The position numbers and the translations under genes are program-made. DNA of 34,788 nucleotides from an uncultured Caryophanales bacterium (GTDB lineage Bacteria; Bacillota_I; Bacilli_A; RFN20; CAG-449): contig CAMEOO010000010.1 in the NCBI GenBank assembly GCA_945929875.1, positions 1 to 34,788 on the forward strand. Direction: 5' to 3'. Of this stretch, positions 1-7,338 are shown in pieces (positions within the stretch are counted from its first letter, which is position 1; each line of letters begins with the position of its first letter). The notes beneath the pieces are model-generated. The model ran no database searches. It worked only from the letters and a program-made list of their open reading frames with translations, and was not told where the DNA came from.

Positions 1-2
1 CT

Positions 3-161
3 TATTCCAATTGTACTTACTTTTATCGATGCGATCTTTGCAAAGCAATTTACTATGTAATTTTTGGACCTATCGATGATTTAATAAGGAAAAACTCTAA
101 AAATAAATCTGATGAAATCATTGATCAAGATGACATCATCGATGAAGAATGTGACGATTAA
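3..161 (+). CDS. 3' end of an unidentified gene with an acidic tail
   Basis: An open frame enters from the left edge and stops at TAA 159-161. Its last part runs through a hydrophobic stretch (IYYVIFGP) into a charged tail rich in Asp, Glu and Lys. The first 15 or so codons in this frame read poorly, with many Cys and Tyr, whereas another frame over 1-57 gives a hydrophobic, membrane-like peptide (LIPIVLTFIDAIFAKQF). The gene may therefore be a membrane protein with a frameshift or base error around positions 40-50. Too little is present to name a family. Confidence 0.4.
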   Translation, partial: YSNCTYFYRCDLCKAIYYVIFGPIDDLIRKNSKNKSDEIIDQDDIIDEECDD

Positions 162-180
162 ATATTTTTATCTTTTTCTC

Positions 181-209
181 TTTACAATTTCCTTATTAGG
201 AATTATTAT
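181..209 (+). promoter_or_regulatory. Promoter of the QueD-like gene
   Basis: A -35 box TTTACA (181-186) and a -10 box TATTAT (204-209) are separated by exactly 17 bp. Transcription would start near 216, giving a leader of about 60 nt before the ATG at 277. No known riboswitch fold was recognised in that leader. Confidence 0.6.
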
Positions 210-276
210 TAAATAGTAATAAGTCTTAATAAGGATTTAATATATTTAGTTCTCAACTATTTAGGAGGAAAGATAA

Positions 277-840
277 ATGAGAAGCATTACTACATTAGAT
301 TTACAATACGCTCACCGTTTTTATGGTTTCCAAGGAGAGGCTCAATATCTTCATGGACATACTGGAGTTTTAACTATTGAAGTCGAAGATTCGATTAACG
401 AAGGAGTTAACATGGTCTTCCCTTGTAATGAAATTAAAAACATCGCTTGGGATGTATTAAAGAATTTTGATCACGCTTTAGTATTAAGAGAAGATGATCC
501 ATTACTTCCAGCGGTTCTACAAGTTTATGAAAAGCAAGGAATTAGAAATGGCGCACCAACAAATACGATGAAGGGAGTAGCCTTTGAAAATGAGTTGTGT
601 AAAGCTTATCCAGAATGTCGTTTAGTGGTCACAAAAGAAACTATGACCGTCGAAGGAATGATTAAAATAGTTTATTCTTTATTAAAAGATAAATTAAATA
701 TCGTTAGATTAACTTTTACAAGTGGAGTAAATGCCGCGACAGAGACATATGAACCAAAGGAAACTAAAGATCGTTGCCCACTATGTGGCGTCTTACTTGA
801 TGAAAATGGCGTTTGTCCAAAATGCGGTTATAAAAAATAA
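277..840 (+). CDS. 6-pyruvoyl-tetrahydropterin synthase / QueD-like protein with C-terminal zinc ribbon
   Basis: The 187-residue protein has the T-fold pterin synthase metal ligands: H13 in YAHRF, and H26 and H28 in LHGHTG. A later FDHALVL segment matches the family's Asp-His motif and a Glu follows in TETYEP. QueD makes 6-carboxytetrahydropterin for queuosine and PTPS makes pyruvoyl-tetrahydropterin; both use a Cys four residues before HGH, and here that position is A22. The C-terminus adds a CPLC/CPKC zinc ribbon (C167, C170, C180, C183) that ordinary QueD lacks. The start has an excellent SD (AGGAGG). It is a single transcription unit with its own promoter and terminator, and no other queuosine gene is visible. 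The family assignment is firm, but the reaction is uncertain because of the missing Cys. Confidence 0.8.
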   Translation: MRSITTLDLQYAHRFYGFQGEAQYLHGHTGVLTIEVEDSINEGVNMVFPCNEIKNIAWDVLKNFDHALVLREDDPLLPAVLQVYEKQGIRNGAPTNTMKGVAFENELCKAYPECRLVVTKETMTVEGMIKIVYSLLKDKLNIVRLTFTSGVNAATETYEPKETKDRCPLCGVLLDENGVCPKCGYKK

Positions 841-866
841 CTTAATATAGCTCTCTTTCATTTTAT

Positions 867-903
867 AATAGCAATTAGATAATAGTCTAATTGCTATTTT
901 TTT
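867..903 (+). terminator. Intrinsic terminator of the QueD-like gene
   Basis: A 13-bp perfect stem (867-879 with 886-898) with a 6-nt loop runs into a T tract ending at 903, just after the stop at 840. Confidence 0.85.
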
Positions 904-950
904 AGTCTAATGGGATTTTATTGGGATAACAAAAACCAAAAGATGTAAAA

Positions 951-1036
951 TCTAGTGGGGCCTAGAGTCAATCTAGTCGTCTTTTAAATTATATATATTT
1001 AAATAGAAACAAAACAAATGCGCTATGAGTCATGGC
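951..1036 (+). promoter_or_regulatory. Small dyads in the gap before the DUF1275 gene
   Basis: The 206 bp after the terminator hold no gene. Two short dyads stand out: TCTAG/CTAGA around TGGGGC (951-966), and a near-perfect palindrome GCTATGAGTCATGGC (1022-1036). A TAAAAT -10-like hexamer lies at 1081-1086, 24 bp before the ATG at 1110. Their role as operator or leader structure is a guess. Confidence 0.25.
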
Positions 1037-1109
1037 AAGATTTCTAGTAGGGGATTCTTGTCTTTATTTTCTTAATAATTTAAAATATAGGTGAAAAGAG
1101 AGTAAAGTT

Positions 1110-1778
1110 ATGAAAAAAAATAAATTTTTATTACTGCTAGTTATTTCATTATTAGCCATAGGTGGAGGATTTATCGATGGCTACACTTATTTAATTAGAG
1201 ATGGATCTTTTGCTACTATGCAAACAGGTAATCTAATCTTTTTGACTTTACATTTGCTTTCTAATGATATTAGTTCTATAAAAAGATTTTTATTTCCGAT
1301 AATTAGCTTTGTCATTGGAACAATATTTATCGTAATTATTAGAAATTATATGAAAAAGAAAATAGATTTATTTAGACTAGTTAGTTTAGGTTTTGTGATT
1401 ATATTTATCGTTACTTCTAGTTTTATTAGTATTGGCGAATATAACTTTATTTCTACATCCTTATTATCTTTTGCTTCTAGCATCCAACTAATATCATTTT
1501 CTAATTTAGATAGAATTCCTTTAACAACCACAATGTGCAGTGCAAACTTAAAAAATGTTTCAGAAAATGTTGGCTTATTTATTTGCGAACATAAAAAGGA
1601 GAATATCTATAACGCATTGAAATATTTATTAGTAATTTTATCTTTTGTTTTAGGCGTTATACTAAGTTATTTATTTATTGATATTTTTGCACAATACTCT
1701 ATTTTATTGATTTTGACTACTTATTTCGCTTCAGGGATTATTCTTTTATATCAACAATTAAAGCGAGCAAAAGAGTAG
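1110..1778 (+). CDS. DUF1275 (YoaK-like) membrane protein
   Basis: The 222-residue protein is very hydrophobic, with about six membrane segments. Its N-terminus carries the DUF1275 signature, GGGFIDGYTYL (18-28) followed by MQTGN (37-41). The family is widespread in bacteria, is sometimes called YoaK, and has no established transported substrate. The length is typical. The start has only a weak SD (AGAGAG). No neighbour explains its role, and it is separated by terminator-bounded gaps. Confidence 0.8.
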   Translation: MKKNKFLLLLVISLLAIGGGFIDGYTYLIRDGSFATMQTGNLIFLTLHLLSNDISSIKRFLFPIISFVIGTIFIVIIRNYMKKKIDLFRLVSLGFVIIFIVTSSFISIGEYNFISTSLLSFASSIQLISFSNLDRIPLTTTMCSANLKNVSENVGLFICEHKKENIYNALKYLLVILSFVLGVILSYLFIDIFAQYSILLILTTYFASGIILLYQQLKRAKE

Positions 1779-1821
1779 TTTTTTAAATACTTTGTTCATT
1801 ATTAGTGAGTATTTATTAACA

Positions 1822-1851
1822 CTTACATTTTTATAATTTTTACATTATAAA
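1822..1851 (+). promoter_or_regulatory. Possible promoter of the small membrane protein gene
   Basis: CTTACA (1822-1827) and TATAAA (1846-1851) are 18 bp apart. A second TATAAT at 1832-1837 lacks a good -35. The start at 1871 is preceded by GGGGGAG. Confidence 0.35.
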
Positions 1852-1870
1852 TATTGATTAAGGGGGAGCT

Positions 1871-2227
1871 ATGAAAAACGCAAAATTAGAAAAAGTATTA
1901 AAAATATTTTTGATAACAATTTTAATATTAATTGGCTTGGTATTTCTTATTTCGATGTCTTTTTGCATTGGTACAAAAATCCAAGATATAGCTTTACGAG
2001 GTAGTAATAGCGATTACAATTTTGAAGGATTTGCTATTGTTTTTGTTGTTTGTTTGATTTATTCTTCAATCTTTTATGGAGTGTTATTTATCGCTTCTAT
2101 CGTTTTATTGATAATTGCAATTAAAAAAGCTAGTAAATATAAAAAATGGTATATTATTACATCTATTTCTCCATTTATCTTAGAAATCATATTTGTACTA
2201 ATGGGGGCAATTTGCTCAACTTTGTAG
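1871..2227 (+). CDS. Small membrane protein of unknown function
   Basis: The 118-residue protein has three predicted membrane segments (about 11-33, 53-82 and 93-115), with a short Ser/Asn-containing loop after the first and a basic loop (KKASKYKKW) between the second and third. No family was recognised. A strong SD (GGGGGAG) supports the start. It is probably an independent gene, since the next gene has its own promoter starting immediately after this stop. Confidence 0.65.
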   Translation: MKNAKLEKVLKIFLITILILIGLVFLISMSFCIGTKIQDIALRGSNSDYNFEGFAIVFVVCLIYSSIFYGVLFIASIVLLIIAIKKASKYKKWYIITSISPFILEIIFVLMGAICSTL

Positions 2228-2231
2228 AGAC

Positions 2232-2262
2232 TTGACAATAAAGCTAATTATTTTGTTATAAT
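2232..2262 (+). promoter_or_regulatory. surE promoter abutting the start codon
   Basis: Consensus TTGACA (2232-2237) and TATAAT (2257-2262) are present with a long 19-bp spacer. The expected start near 2269 leaves a leader of only about 9 nt before the ATG at 2278. No strong SD is present, only GGTGG at 2269-2273. Confidence 0.6.
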
Positions 2263-2277
2263 GGTTTTGGTGGTTTT

Positions 2278-3006
2278 ATGAGAATTTTACTAGTTAATGA
2301 TGATGGCTATGAGGCAAATGGGCTACTAGCGTTAAAAGAAATACTACAAGATTATGGAGAAGTTTACGTCGTTGCTCCTTCTAATGGAAAAAGTGGCGCT
2401 GGATGTTCTTTAACTACTTTTAAACCGATAAAAATTCATAAAATAGACGATAAGAACTATCACGTAGAAGGAACTCCAGTTGATTGCGTACAATTTGCAA
2501 AAGCCCAATTTCCAAACTTTTTTGATTTAGTGGTATCTGGATGTAATCGAGGATTTAATGTTAGTAATGACGTTTTATATTCTGGAACTTGTGGAGGAGG
2601 ATTTCAAGCTTTGATGTTTAAAACTCCTTCTATTTGCTTTAGCCAAGATTATATCGATGATCCTTGGCAAGTAAGAAACTCGGGTAAGGAAATTTTAGAC
2701 TTTATTTTCTCTAATAATTTACTAAGTAAAGACTATTTTTTAAATGTAAATTTCCCATTTAAAGAATATGAAAAACCTAAAGGAATAGTAGTTACTAAAT
2801 TATATGTAAGAAATACCTCTTATTCGATTAGTGAAAAAGATGAAGAAGGATATCAAACTATTTCTCATGTTCACGATATACCAGAAGACATCAACACTTA
2901 TGATGTGAGCGCAATTAGAAATGGATATATTTCAATTACTCCAATTTCTGTTACTGCATATAAAGAAGAGCACTTTAAAGAATTACTTGTAAAAGTAAAT
3001 AAATAA
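2278..3006 (+). CDS. surE: 5'/3'-nucleotidase SurE
   Basis: SurE is a metal-dependent nucleoside monophosphate phosphatase of the cytoplasm. The 242-residue product shows the full set of SurE landmarks: NDDG at 7-10 (metal ligands D8 and D9), VAPSNGKSG with S39, the SGCNRG motif with N90, and YSGT shortly after. Length fits the family. The next gene, an RDD membrane protein, follows 29 bp later and could be co-transcribed. The start is unusual: the promoter ends 15 bp upstream and there is no strong SD, so the message is nearly leaderless. Confidence 0.93.
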   Translation: MRILLVNDDGYEANGLLALKEILQDYGEVYVVAPSNGKSGAGCSLTTFKPIKIHKIDDKNYHVEGTPVDCVQFAKAQFPNFFDLVVSGCNRGFNVSNDVLYSGTCGGGFQALMFKTPSICFSQDYIDDPWQVRNSGKEILDFIFSNNLLSKDYFLNVNFPFKEYEKPKGIVVTKLYVRNTSYSISEKDEEGYQTISHVHDIPEDINTYDVSAIRNGYISITPISVTAYKEEHFKELLVKVNK

Positions 3007-3035
3007 TTTATACTTATTACTAATGAGGAAGCAAA

Positions 3036-4067
3036 ATGAAAAGCAAAAAAGAAAAAAACTTAATTGAACAAGGAATTAAAGAACAAGACGCTTATTATCA
3101 AAAAAAGAATCAAGAAGAAAGATTAAAAAAGCAAAAGCAAGATGATCCAGCAAAACCAAATTTATTAAAACGATTTGCTTGCATCCTTCTTGACGGATTA
3201 ATGATTCTTGTGGTTTTACTTGGATTACAACTAGCTTCTTTCTTTTTGGTTTTAGATAAATTAGGTTATCGAGATGATCAAAATTATATACAGGAAAGTA
3301 TCATTAATTCTCATTTATATAAACAAAACGAAATTGGTAATTATGTGGCTATCACTTCTTTATATGATTCTTCTATTTCTCCAGAAGAGAACTTCGATGA
3401 AGCGATCATCTATTTCTACTCAACTGATTTAAGAGCTCTAGAAGATCGTAAGTTAGAAGAGTATTATTCTTCAAAAATTAATTCTGGATTATTCATTTTA
3501 GAAGGAGGAGACTACGTTAGATCGACTGATGCAAATGATGATAAAGTCAAAAGTTTTTTGGTGAAAGAATATAAATTAGCCTTAAAGTATCTTCAATCAG
3601 ATCCAGAATATGTTTATTGTAGCAATCATTCGTTATTACTTGCTATTTTATCGATGATGGCTTGTTCAGTTATATCTTCAGGAATCTTTTACTTACTAGT
3701 TCCTTTACTAACAAAAGGACACTGCACAATAGGACAAATGGCCTGCAAATTAATTCTTGTCAATATGGAAGATAAAAAAGAAGCCACGAATAAACAAGTG
3801 GTATATCGTTATTTAGTCTTGCTTCTTACAACATATATTTTACCTTTATCGATCATGTTAATGTCTACTGATTTTGCTGGACTACCTATATTTATTAATG
3901 CAGGTGTAATTTGTTTTACTAAGAACAATGAATCTTTTCATGGATTCTTCTCACAAACTAAGATCATTAATAAGTCTGGAACCAATATGATGGAATCTTA
4001 TAAGCAAATTAAAGAAATGATCGACGTAGAAAAACAAAATAACCCTGAATTATTTAACAAAGAGTAA
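3036..4067 (+). CDS. RDD-family membrane protein
   Basis: The 343-residue protein begins with a long Lys/Glu/Gln-rich cytoplasmic segment (1-40). A first membrane segment follows with the RDD pattern (LLKRFACILLDGLMI, about 44-58). A large soluble region of about 125 residues comes next, then three more membrane segments (about 198-222, 255-276 and 280-297). The TIGQMACKLILVNMEDK stretch followed by an Arg before the next segment is typical of RDD proteins. The big extracytoplasmic insertion between segments one and two is longer than usual for this family. SD GAGGA supports the start. Function is unknown. Confidence 0.75.
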   Translation: MKSKKEKNLIEQGIKEQDAYYQKKNQEERLKKQKQDDPAKPNLLKRFACILLDGLMILVVLLGLQLASFFLVLDKLGYRDDQNYIQESIINSHLYKQNEIGNYVAITSLYDSSISPEENFDEAIIYFYSTDLRALEDRKLEEYYSSKINSGLFILEGGDYVRSTDANDDKVKSFLVKEYKLALKYLQSDPEYVYCSNHSLLLAILSMMACSVISSGIFYLLVPLLTKGHCTIGQMACKLILVNMEDKKEATNKQVVYRYLVLLLTTYILPLSIMLMSTDFAGLPIFINAGVICFTKNNESFHGFFSQTKIINKSGTNMMESYKQIKEMIDVEKQNNPELFNKE

Positions 4068-4070
4068 CAA

Positions 4071-4109
4071 AAATGCACCTAGAAATTCTCTAGATGCATT
4101 TATTTTTTT
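4071..4109. terminator. Bidirectional terminator between convergent genes
   Basis: AAATGCA (4071-4077) pairs with TGCATTT (4095-4101). One mismatch follows, then CTAGA (4079-4083) pairs with TCTAG (4089-4093) around a 5-nt loop. A T run follows on the plus strand and an A-rich run precedes the hairpin, so it can serve both the RDD gene and the minus-strand aldolase. Confidence 0.75.
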
Positions 4110-4116
4110 AAATGAA

Positions 4117-5064
4117 TTATTTGTCCATTACGGCATGACCAGCGCATTCAAAGACGTTGATCATTTTATCTTTTACCATCTCTTTAACTGCTTCTCTTGC
4201 TGGAGTGGTGTATTTTCTAATTTCATATTCTTTTGGTTGTTCGAAGAACACTTTTCTAATTTCTCCAGTGAAAGCAACTCTTAAGTCAGTTCCTACATTT
4301 ATTTTACATACAGCGTGGTGACTTGCTTCAGTTAATAATTTTTCTGGAACACCAATTGATTCAGCCATATCTCCACCATACTTATTGATTAACGCTAATC
4401 GTTCTTTTGGCACTGAACTTGATCCATGAAGAACAATTGGGAAGCCTGGAAGTTTTTCTTCAATTTCTTCTAGAATGTCAAATCTTAAAGACGGAATTTG
4501 ACCTGGTTTAAATTTATATGCTCCATGAGCGGTACCAATAGCAATTGCAAGGCTATCAATTCCAGTTCTAGTGACAAATTCAACGACATCTTGTGGGTGA
4601 GTGAATCTACCATATTTGTCGCTTACATCGATATCTTCTTCTTTACCATCGATTGCTCCTAGCTCTGATTCAACTACTACTCCTCTTTCATGAGCGTATT
4701 CTACTACTTCTTTAGTCATTTCAATATTTTTTTCAAAGTCGTATGCAGATGCGTCGATCATGACGGAAGTAAATCCGTGATCTACACAATATTTACAAAT
4801 CTCTACGCTTCTACCGTGATCTAAGTGTAATGCAACTTCTACTCCGGTATCTTCTACGGCCGCTTGAACCATGTGATTTAAGTAAGTGATACCTAAGTAT
4901 TTGATTACATTTTCCGTAATTTGAATAATTACAGGTGATTTTGTTTCTTTTGCAGCTTGAATAACTGCTTGGAATGTTTCAAGATTATCGACGTTAAATG
5001 CACCAACGGAGTATTTACCCTCATATGCTCTTTTAAACATTTCCTTTGTTGTAACTAATGCCAT
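4117..5064 (-). CDS. fba: Class II fructose-bisphosphate aldolase (copy A)
   Basis: This enzyme cleaves fructose 1,6-bisphosphate to glyceraldehyde 3-phosphate and dihydroxyacetone phosphate in glycolysis. The chosen start encodes MALVTT and sits 8 nt after SD GGAGGG; an in-frame upstream ATG at 5082 lacks an SD. The 315-residue protein has the zinc and catalytic core: HLDHG at 80-84 (D82, H83), E134, the Z-loop with E142, GTAHGAYKF, and VLHGSSS. Length and motifs match the class IIB form. It is divergent from two further aldolase genes and shares the bidirectional terminator on its far side. With intact residues it is one of two copies likely to be a true glycolytic aldolase. Confidence 0.92.
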   Translation of the reverse strand: MALVTTKEMFKRAYEGKYSVGAFNVDNLETFQAVIQAAKETKSPVIIQITENVIKYLGITYLNHMVQAAVEDTGVEVALHLDHGRSVEICKYCVDHGFTSVMIDASAYDFEKNIEMTKEVVEYAHERGVVVESELGAIDGKEEDIDVSDKYGRFTHPQDVVEFVTRTGIDSLAIAIGTAHGAYKFKPGQIPSLRFDILEEIEEKLPGFPIVLHGSSSVPKERLALINKYGGDMAESIGVPEKLLTEASHHAVCKINVGTDLRVAFTGEIRKVFFEQPKEYEIRKYTTPAREAVKEMVKDKMINVFECAGHAVMDK

Positions 5065-5094
5065 TTTATTTCCCTCCAACATCTTTACACTCCA

Positions 5095-5124
5095 ATTGTA
5101 GGTTAATAAAAACTAAAATGTAAA
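5095..5124 (-). promoter_or_regulatory. Promoter of aldolase copy A
   Basis: On the minus strand, TTTACA (5124-5119) and TACAAT (5100-5095) are 18 bp apart, giving a leader of about 25 nt that includes the GGAGGG SD. Confidence 0.55.
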
Positions 5125-5208
5125 TAAATTTTTAGATTTGTAAAAAATTTGTAAAAAAAAGTCGAATGTGTTAATCTAAAATTATAAATGAAGTTTGAGG
5201 ATATTCTT

Positions 5209-6129
5209 ATGAGTTTAGTCAACACGAAAAAAATGTTTGAAGATGCTTATTTAAATCACTATGCAGTAGGAGCTTTTAATGTGGATTCAATAGCTATGGT
5301 TCAAGCCTGTCTTCAGGTTGCTCAAAAAGTTAGATCACCCATTATTATTTCTTTTTCAAAGGGTAGTAGAGAGTTTATCCATCCAGGTAATATCAAAGAT
5401 TTGATTGAAGTAGTAGCAAAAGATATCACGATTCCATATGCTATTCATCTTGACCATGGTAAAAGTGTTCAACTTTGTAAGGATTGTATCGATGAAGGTT
5501 TTACTAGCGTGATGATCGATGCTTCTAAATACGATTTTGAAGAAAACATTCGTCAAACAAAGGAAGTAGTGGAATACGCTCATCAAAGAGGGGTAAGCGT
5601 AGAAGGTGAACTTGGCCCTATGAGTAGAAGTAAAGATTCTAGATATCAAAAATATACTGACCCAGAACTTGTTGAAGAATTTGTTAAAAGAACTGGCGTA
5701 GACAGTTTAGCTATAAGTGTAGGAACCGGTCATGGAACAGTCAAATTTAAAGAAGGAGAGAAAATCGATCTTCAATTTGACATCATCGAAGAAATTCAAA
5801 GAAGGTTACCAGGCTTTCCTTTAGTTCTTCATGGATCTAGTTCGATTCCAAAAAAATATATCGATAAATTTAATAATTATGGAGGAGAAATCTATTCCAC
5901 GCAAGGTATTCCAGAAGAACTTCTAATCAAAGCTAGTTCGATGGCAGTTTGTAAAATTAACATTGGAACTGATTTTAGAGTCGCCTATGTTGGGGGACTT
6001 AGAAAATCGTTAACTGAAATAAAAGATCGTTACGAACCAAGAAACTTTTTAGTTCCAGCCAAAGAAAGTGCGATGGAACTAGTGGAAGAGAAATTAACTA
6101 AAGTTTTTAAAAGTGCATGGCGCATTTAA
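5209..6129 (+). CDS. Aldolase paralogue lacking the Z-loop glutamate (copy B)
   Basis: The 306-residue protein is clearly homologous to its two neighbours and keeps D82, H83, E134, the GHG histidine and the VLHGSSS histidine, so the zinc site looks intact. The flexible loop differs. Where copies A and C have E142 within an acidic insert, this protein has GPMSRSKD with K142, and the loop is about five residues shorter. GTAHGAY is also changed to GTGHGTV. In the class IIB family the loop glutamate acts in proton transfer. Copy B may therefore be inactive, use another substrate or have a regulatory or heteromeric role. The start at 5209 has SD GAGG; an upstream ATG at 5188 lacks one. A TATAAA at 5183-5188 could be its -10. 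Copy C follows 21 bp later in the same operon. Confidence 0.85.
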   Translation: MSLVNTKKMFEDAYLNHYAVGAFNVDSIAMVQACLQVAQKVRSPIIISFSKGSREFIHPGNIKDLIEVVAKDITIPYAIHLDHGKSVQLCKDCIDEGFTSVMIDASKYDFEENIRQTKEVVEYAHQRGVSVEGELGPMSRSKDSRYQKYTDPELVEEFVKRTGVDSLAISVGTGHGTVKFKEGEKIDLQFDIIEEIQRRLPGFPLVLHGSSSIPKKYIDKFNNYGGEIYSTQGIPEELLIKASSMAVCKINIGTDFRVAYVGGLRKSLTEIKDRYEPRNFLVPAKESAMELVEEKLTKVFKSAWRI

Positions 6130-6150
6130 TATATGGAAGGAGAAAAAAAT

Positions 6151-7092
6151 ATGCCATTAGTTAACACTAAAGAAATGTTCTTAAAAGCTTATCAAGGACA
6201 TTATGCTATTCCTGCTTTTAACGTTGACAACGTCGATGTGATGAAAGCAGTCTTAAAAGCAGCAGAAAACACTAAATCACCAGTAATCATCGCTATTTCT
6301 TCTGGTGCCTTAAAGTTTATTGGAGAAAACTATATAAGGGAAGTTATGGATTGCGCGATGAAGGAGATCACTGTCCCAGTAGCTTTACACTTAGATCATG
6401 GTAAAAGTGTAGAGTTGTGTAAAAAATGTGTAGATTTAGGCTTCACTAGCGTAATGATCGATGCTTCTTCATGCGAATTTGAAGAGAACATCCGTCAAAC
6501 AAAAGAAGTAGTAGAATACGCTCATTCTCACAATGTCAGCGTCGAATCTGAACTTGGAGCGATCGCAGGAATTGAAGACGAAGTTTGCGTCGATGATAAA
6601 TATGGTCACTTCACTCATCCTGACGATGTAATTGAATTTGTCTCAAAAACTGGAATCGACTCTTTAGCAATTGCTATTGGTACCGCTCATGGAGCTTATA
6701 AATTTAAACCTGGTCAAAAACCTCAACTAAGATTTGATATACTAGAAGAAATTGAAGCTAGACTTCCTAACTTCCCACTTGTACTTCATGGCGCAAGTTC
6801 AGTTCCTCAAGCTTCTTTAAAGATTTTAAACTCTTATGGAGGGAAAATGCCTGAAGCTATTGGGATTCCTGAAGCGATGCTTCTTGAAGCAAGTAAACAT
6901 GCAGTGTGTAAGATCAATGTAGGAACAGATATCCGTGTCGCTTACGTAGGAGGATTAAGAAAAGCTCTAGTTGAAAATCCAGAAAAATTCGATTTAAGAA
7001 CATTTATTGCTCCAGCTATGGATGCAGTCACCGCTTTATGTGAAGATAAGATAAAGAATGTCTTTAATTCAGCGGGTCACGCTAACGATTAG
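6151..7092 (+). CDS. fba: Class II fructose-bisphosphate aldolase (copy C)
   Basis: The 313-residue protein starts with MPLVNT after SD GGAAGGAG; an upstream in-frame ATG at 6133 lies before that SD and is not used. The catalytic set is complete: D82, H83, E134, E142 (IAGIED), GTAHGAYKF and VLHGASS. It is closer to copy A in the catalytic loop than to copy B, its operon partner. It ends at a strong terminator. The substrate could be fructose bisphosphate or a related ketose bisphosphate such as tagatose bisphosphate; sequence inspection cannot separate these. Confidence 0.9.
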   Translation: MPLVNTKEMFLKAYQGHYAIPAFNVDNVDVMKAVLKAAENTKSPVIIAISSGALKFIGENYIREVMDCAMKEITVPVALHLDHGKSVELCKKCVDLGFTSVMIDASSCEFEENIRQTKEVVEYAHSHNVSVESELGAIAGIEDEVCVDDKYGHFTHPDDVIEFVSKTGIDSLAIAIGTAHGAYKFKPGQKPQLRFDILEEIEARLPNFPLVLHGASSVPQASLKILNSYGGKMPEAIGIPEAMLLEASKHAVCKINVGTDIRVAYVGGLRKALVENPEKFDLRTFIAPAMDAVTALCEDKIKNVFNSAGHAND

Positions 7093-7120
7093 TCTATCAA
7101 TCCTAAATAGTTAAATTAAA

Positions 7121-7151
7121 GTCCAACGTCAATTATCACGTTGGATTTTTT
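7121..7151 (+). terminator. Terminator of the aldolase B-C operon
   Basis: TCCAACGT (7122-7129) pairs with ACGTTGGA (7138-7145) around an 8-nt loop, followed by TTTTTT (7146-7151). Confidence 0.85.
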
Positions 7152-7228
7152 CTATATATTTAAGAAAATTTTCTTTACAGAAATTTTACAAATTATGACA
7201 AATTCTTTACTTTTTTTACATTTGGGTC

Positions 7229-7257
7229 TTGTCAAGAAAGCGGTTTCATTTTATAAT
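7229..7257 (+). promoter_or_regulatory. Strong promoter of the ABC importer operon
   Basis: TTGTCA (7229-7234) and TATAAT (7252-7257) have an ideal 17-bp spacer. The leader to the ATG at 7339 is about 75 nt. An operator-like palindrome fills the spacer. Confidence 0.8.
7235..7248 (+). promoter_or_regulatory. cre-like / LacI-family operator in the promoter spacer
   Basis: AGAAAGCGGTTTCA matches the idealised catabolite-responsive element TGAAAGCGCTTTCA at 12 of 14 positions, including the central CG typical of LacI/GalR-family sites. Lying between -35 and -10, it would repress by blocking RNA polymerase. Whether CcpA or a dedicated sugar repressor binds cannot be told. Confidence 0.65.
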
Positions 7258-7338
7258 TCTTGTATAAAAGGTTGAAATTCATTCGTTTTGAGGAAGAAAC
7301 AATCTTTTAGAAATAATAATTATTTTTGGGAGGCAATT

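Noticed and set aside
5356-5649. 97-codon minus-strand frame
   Set aside because: Antisense to the conserved active-site region of aldolase copy B, with no SD.
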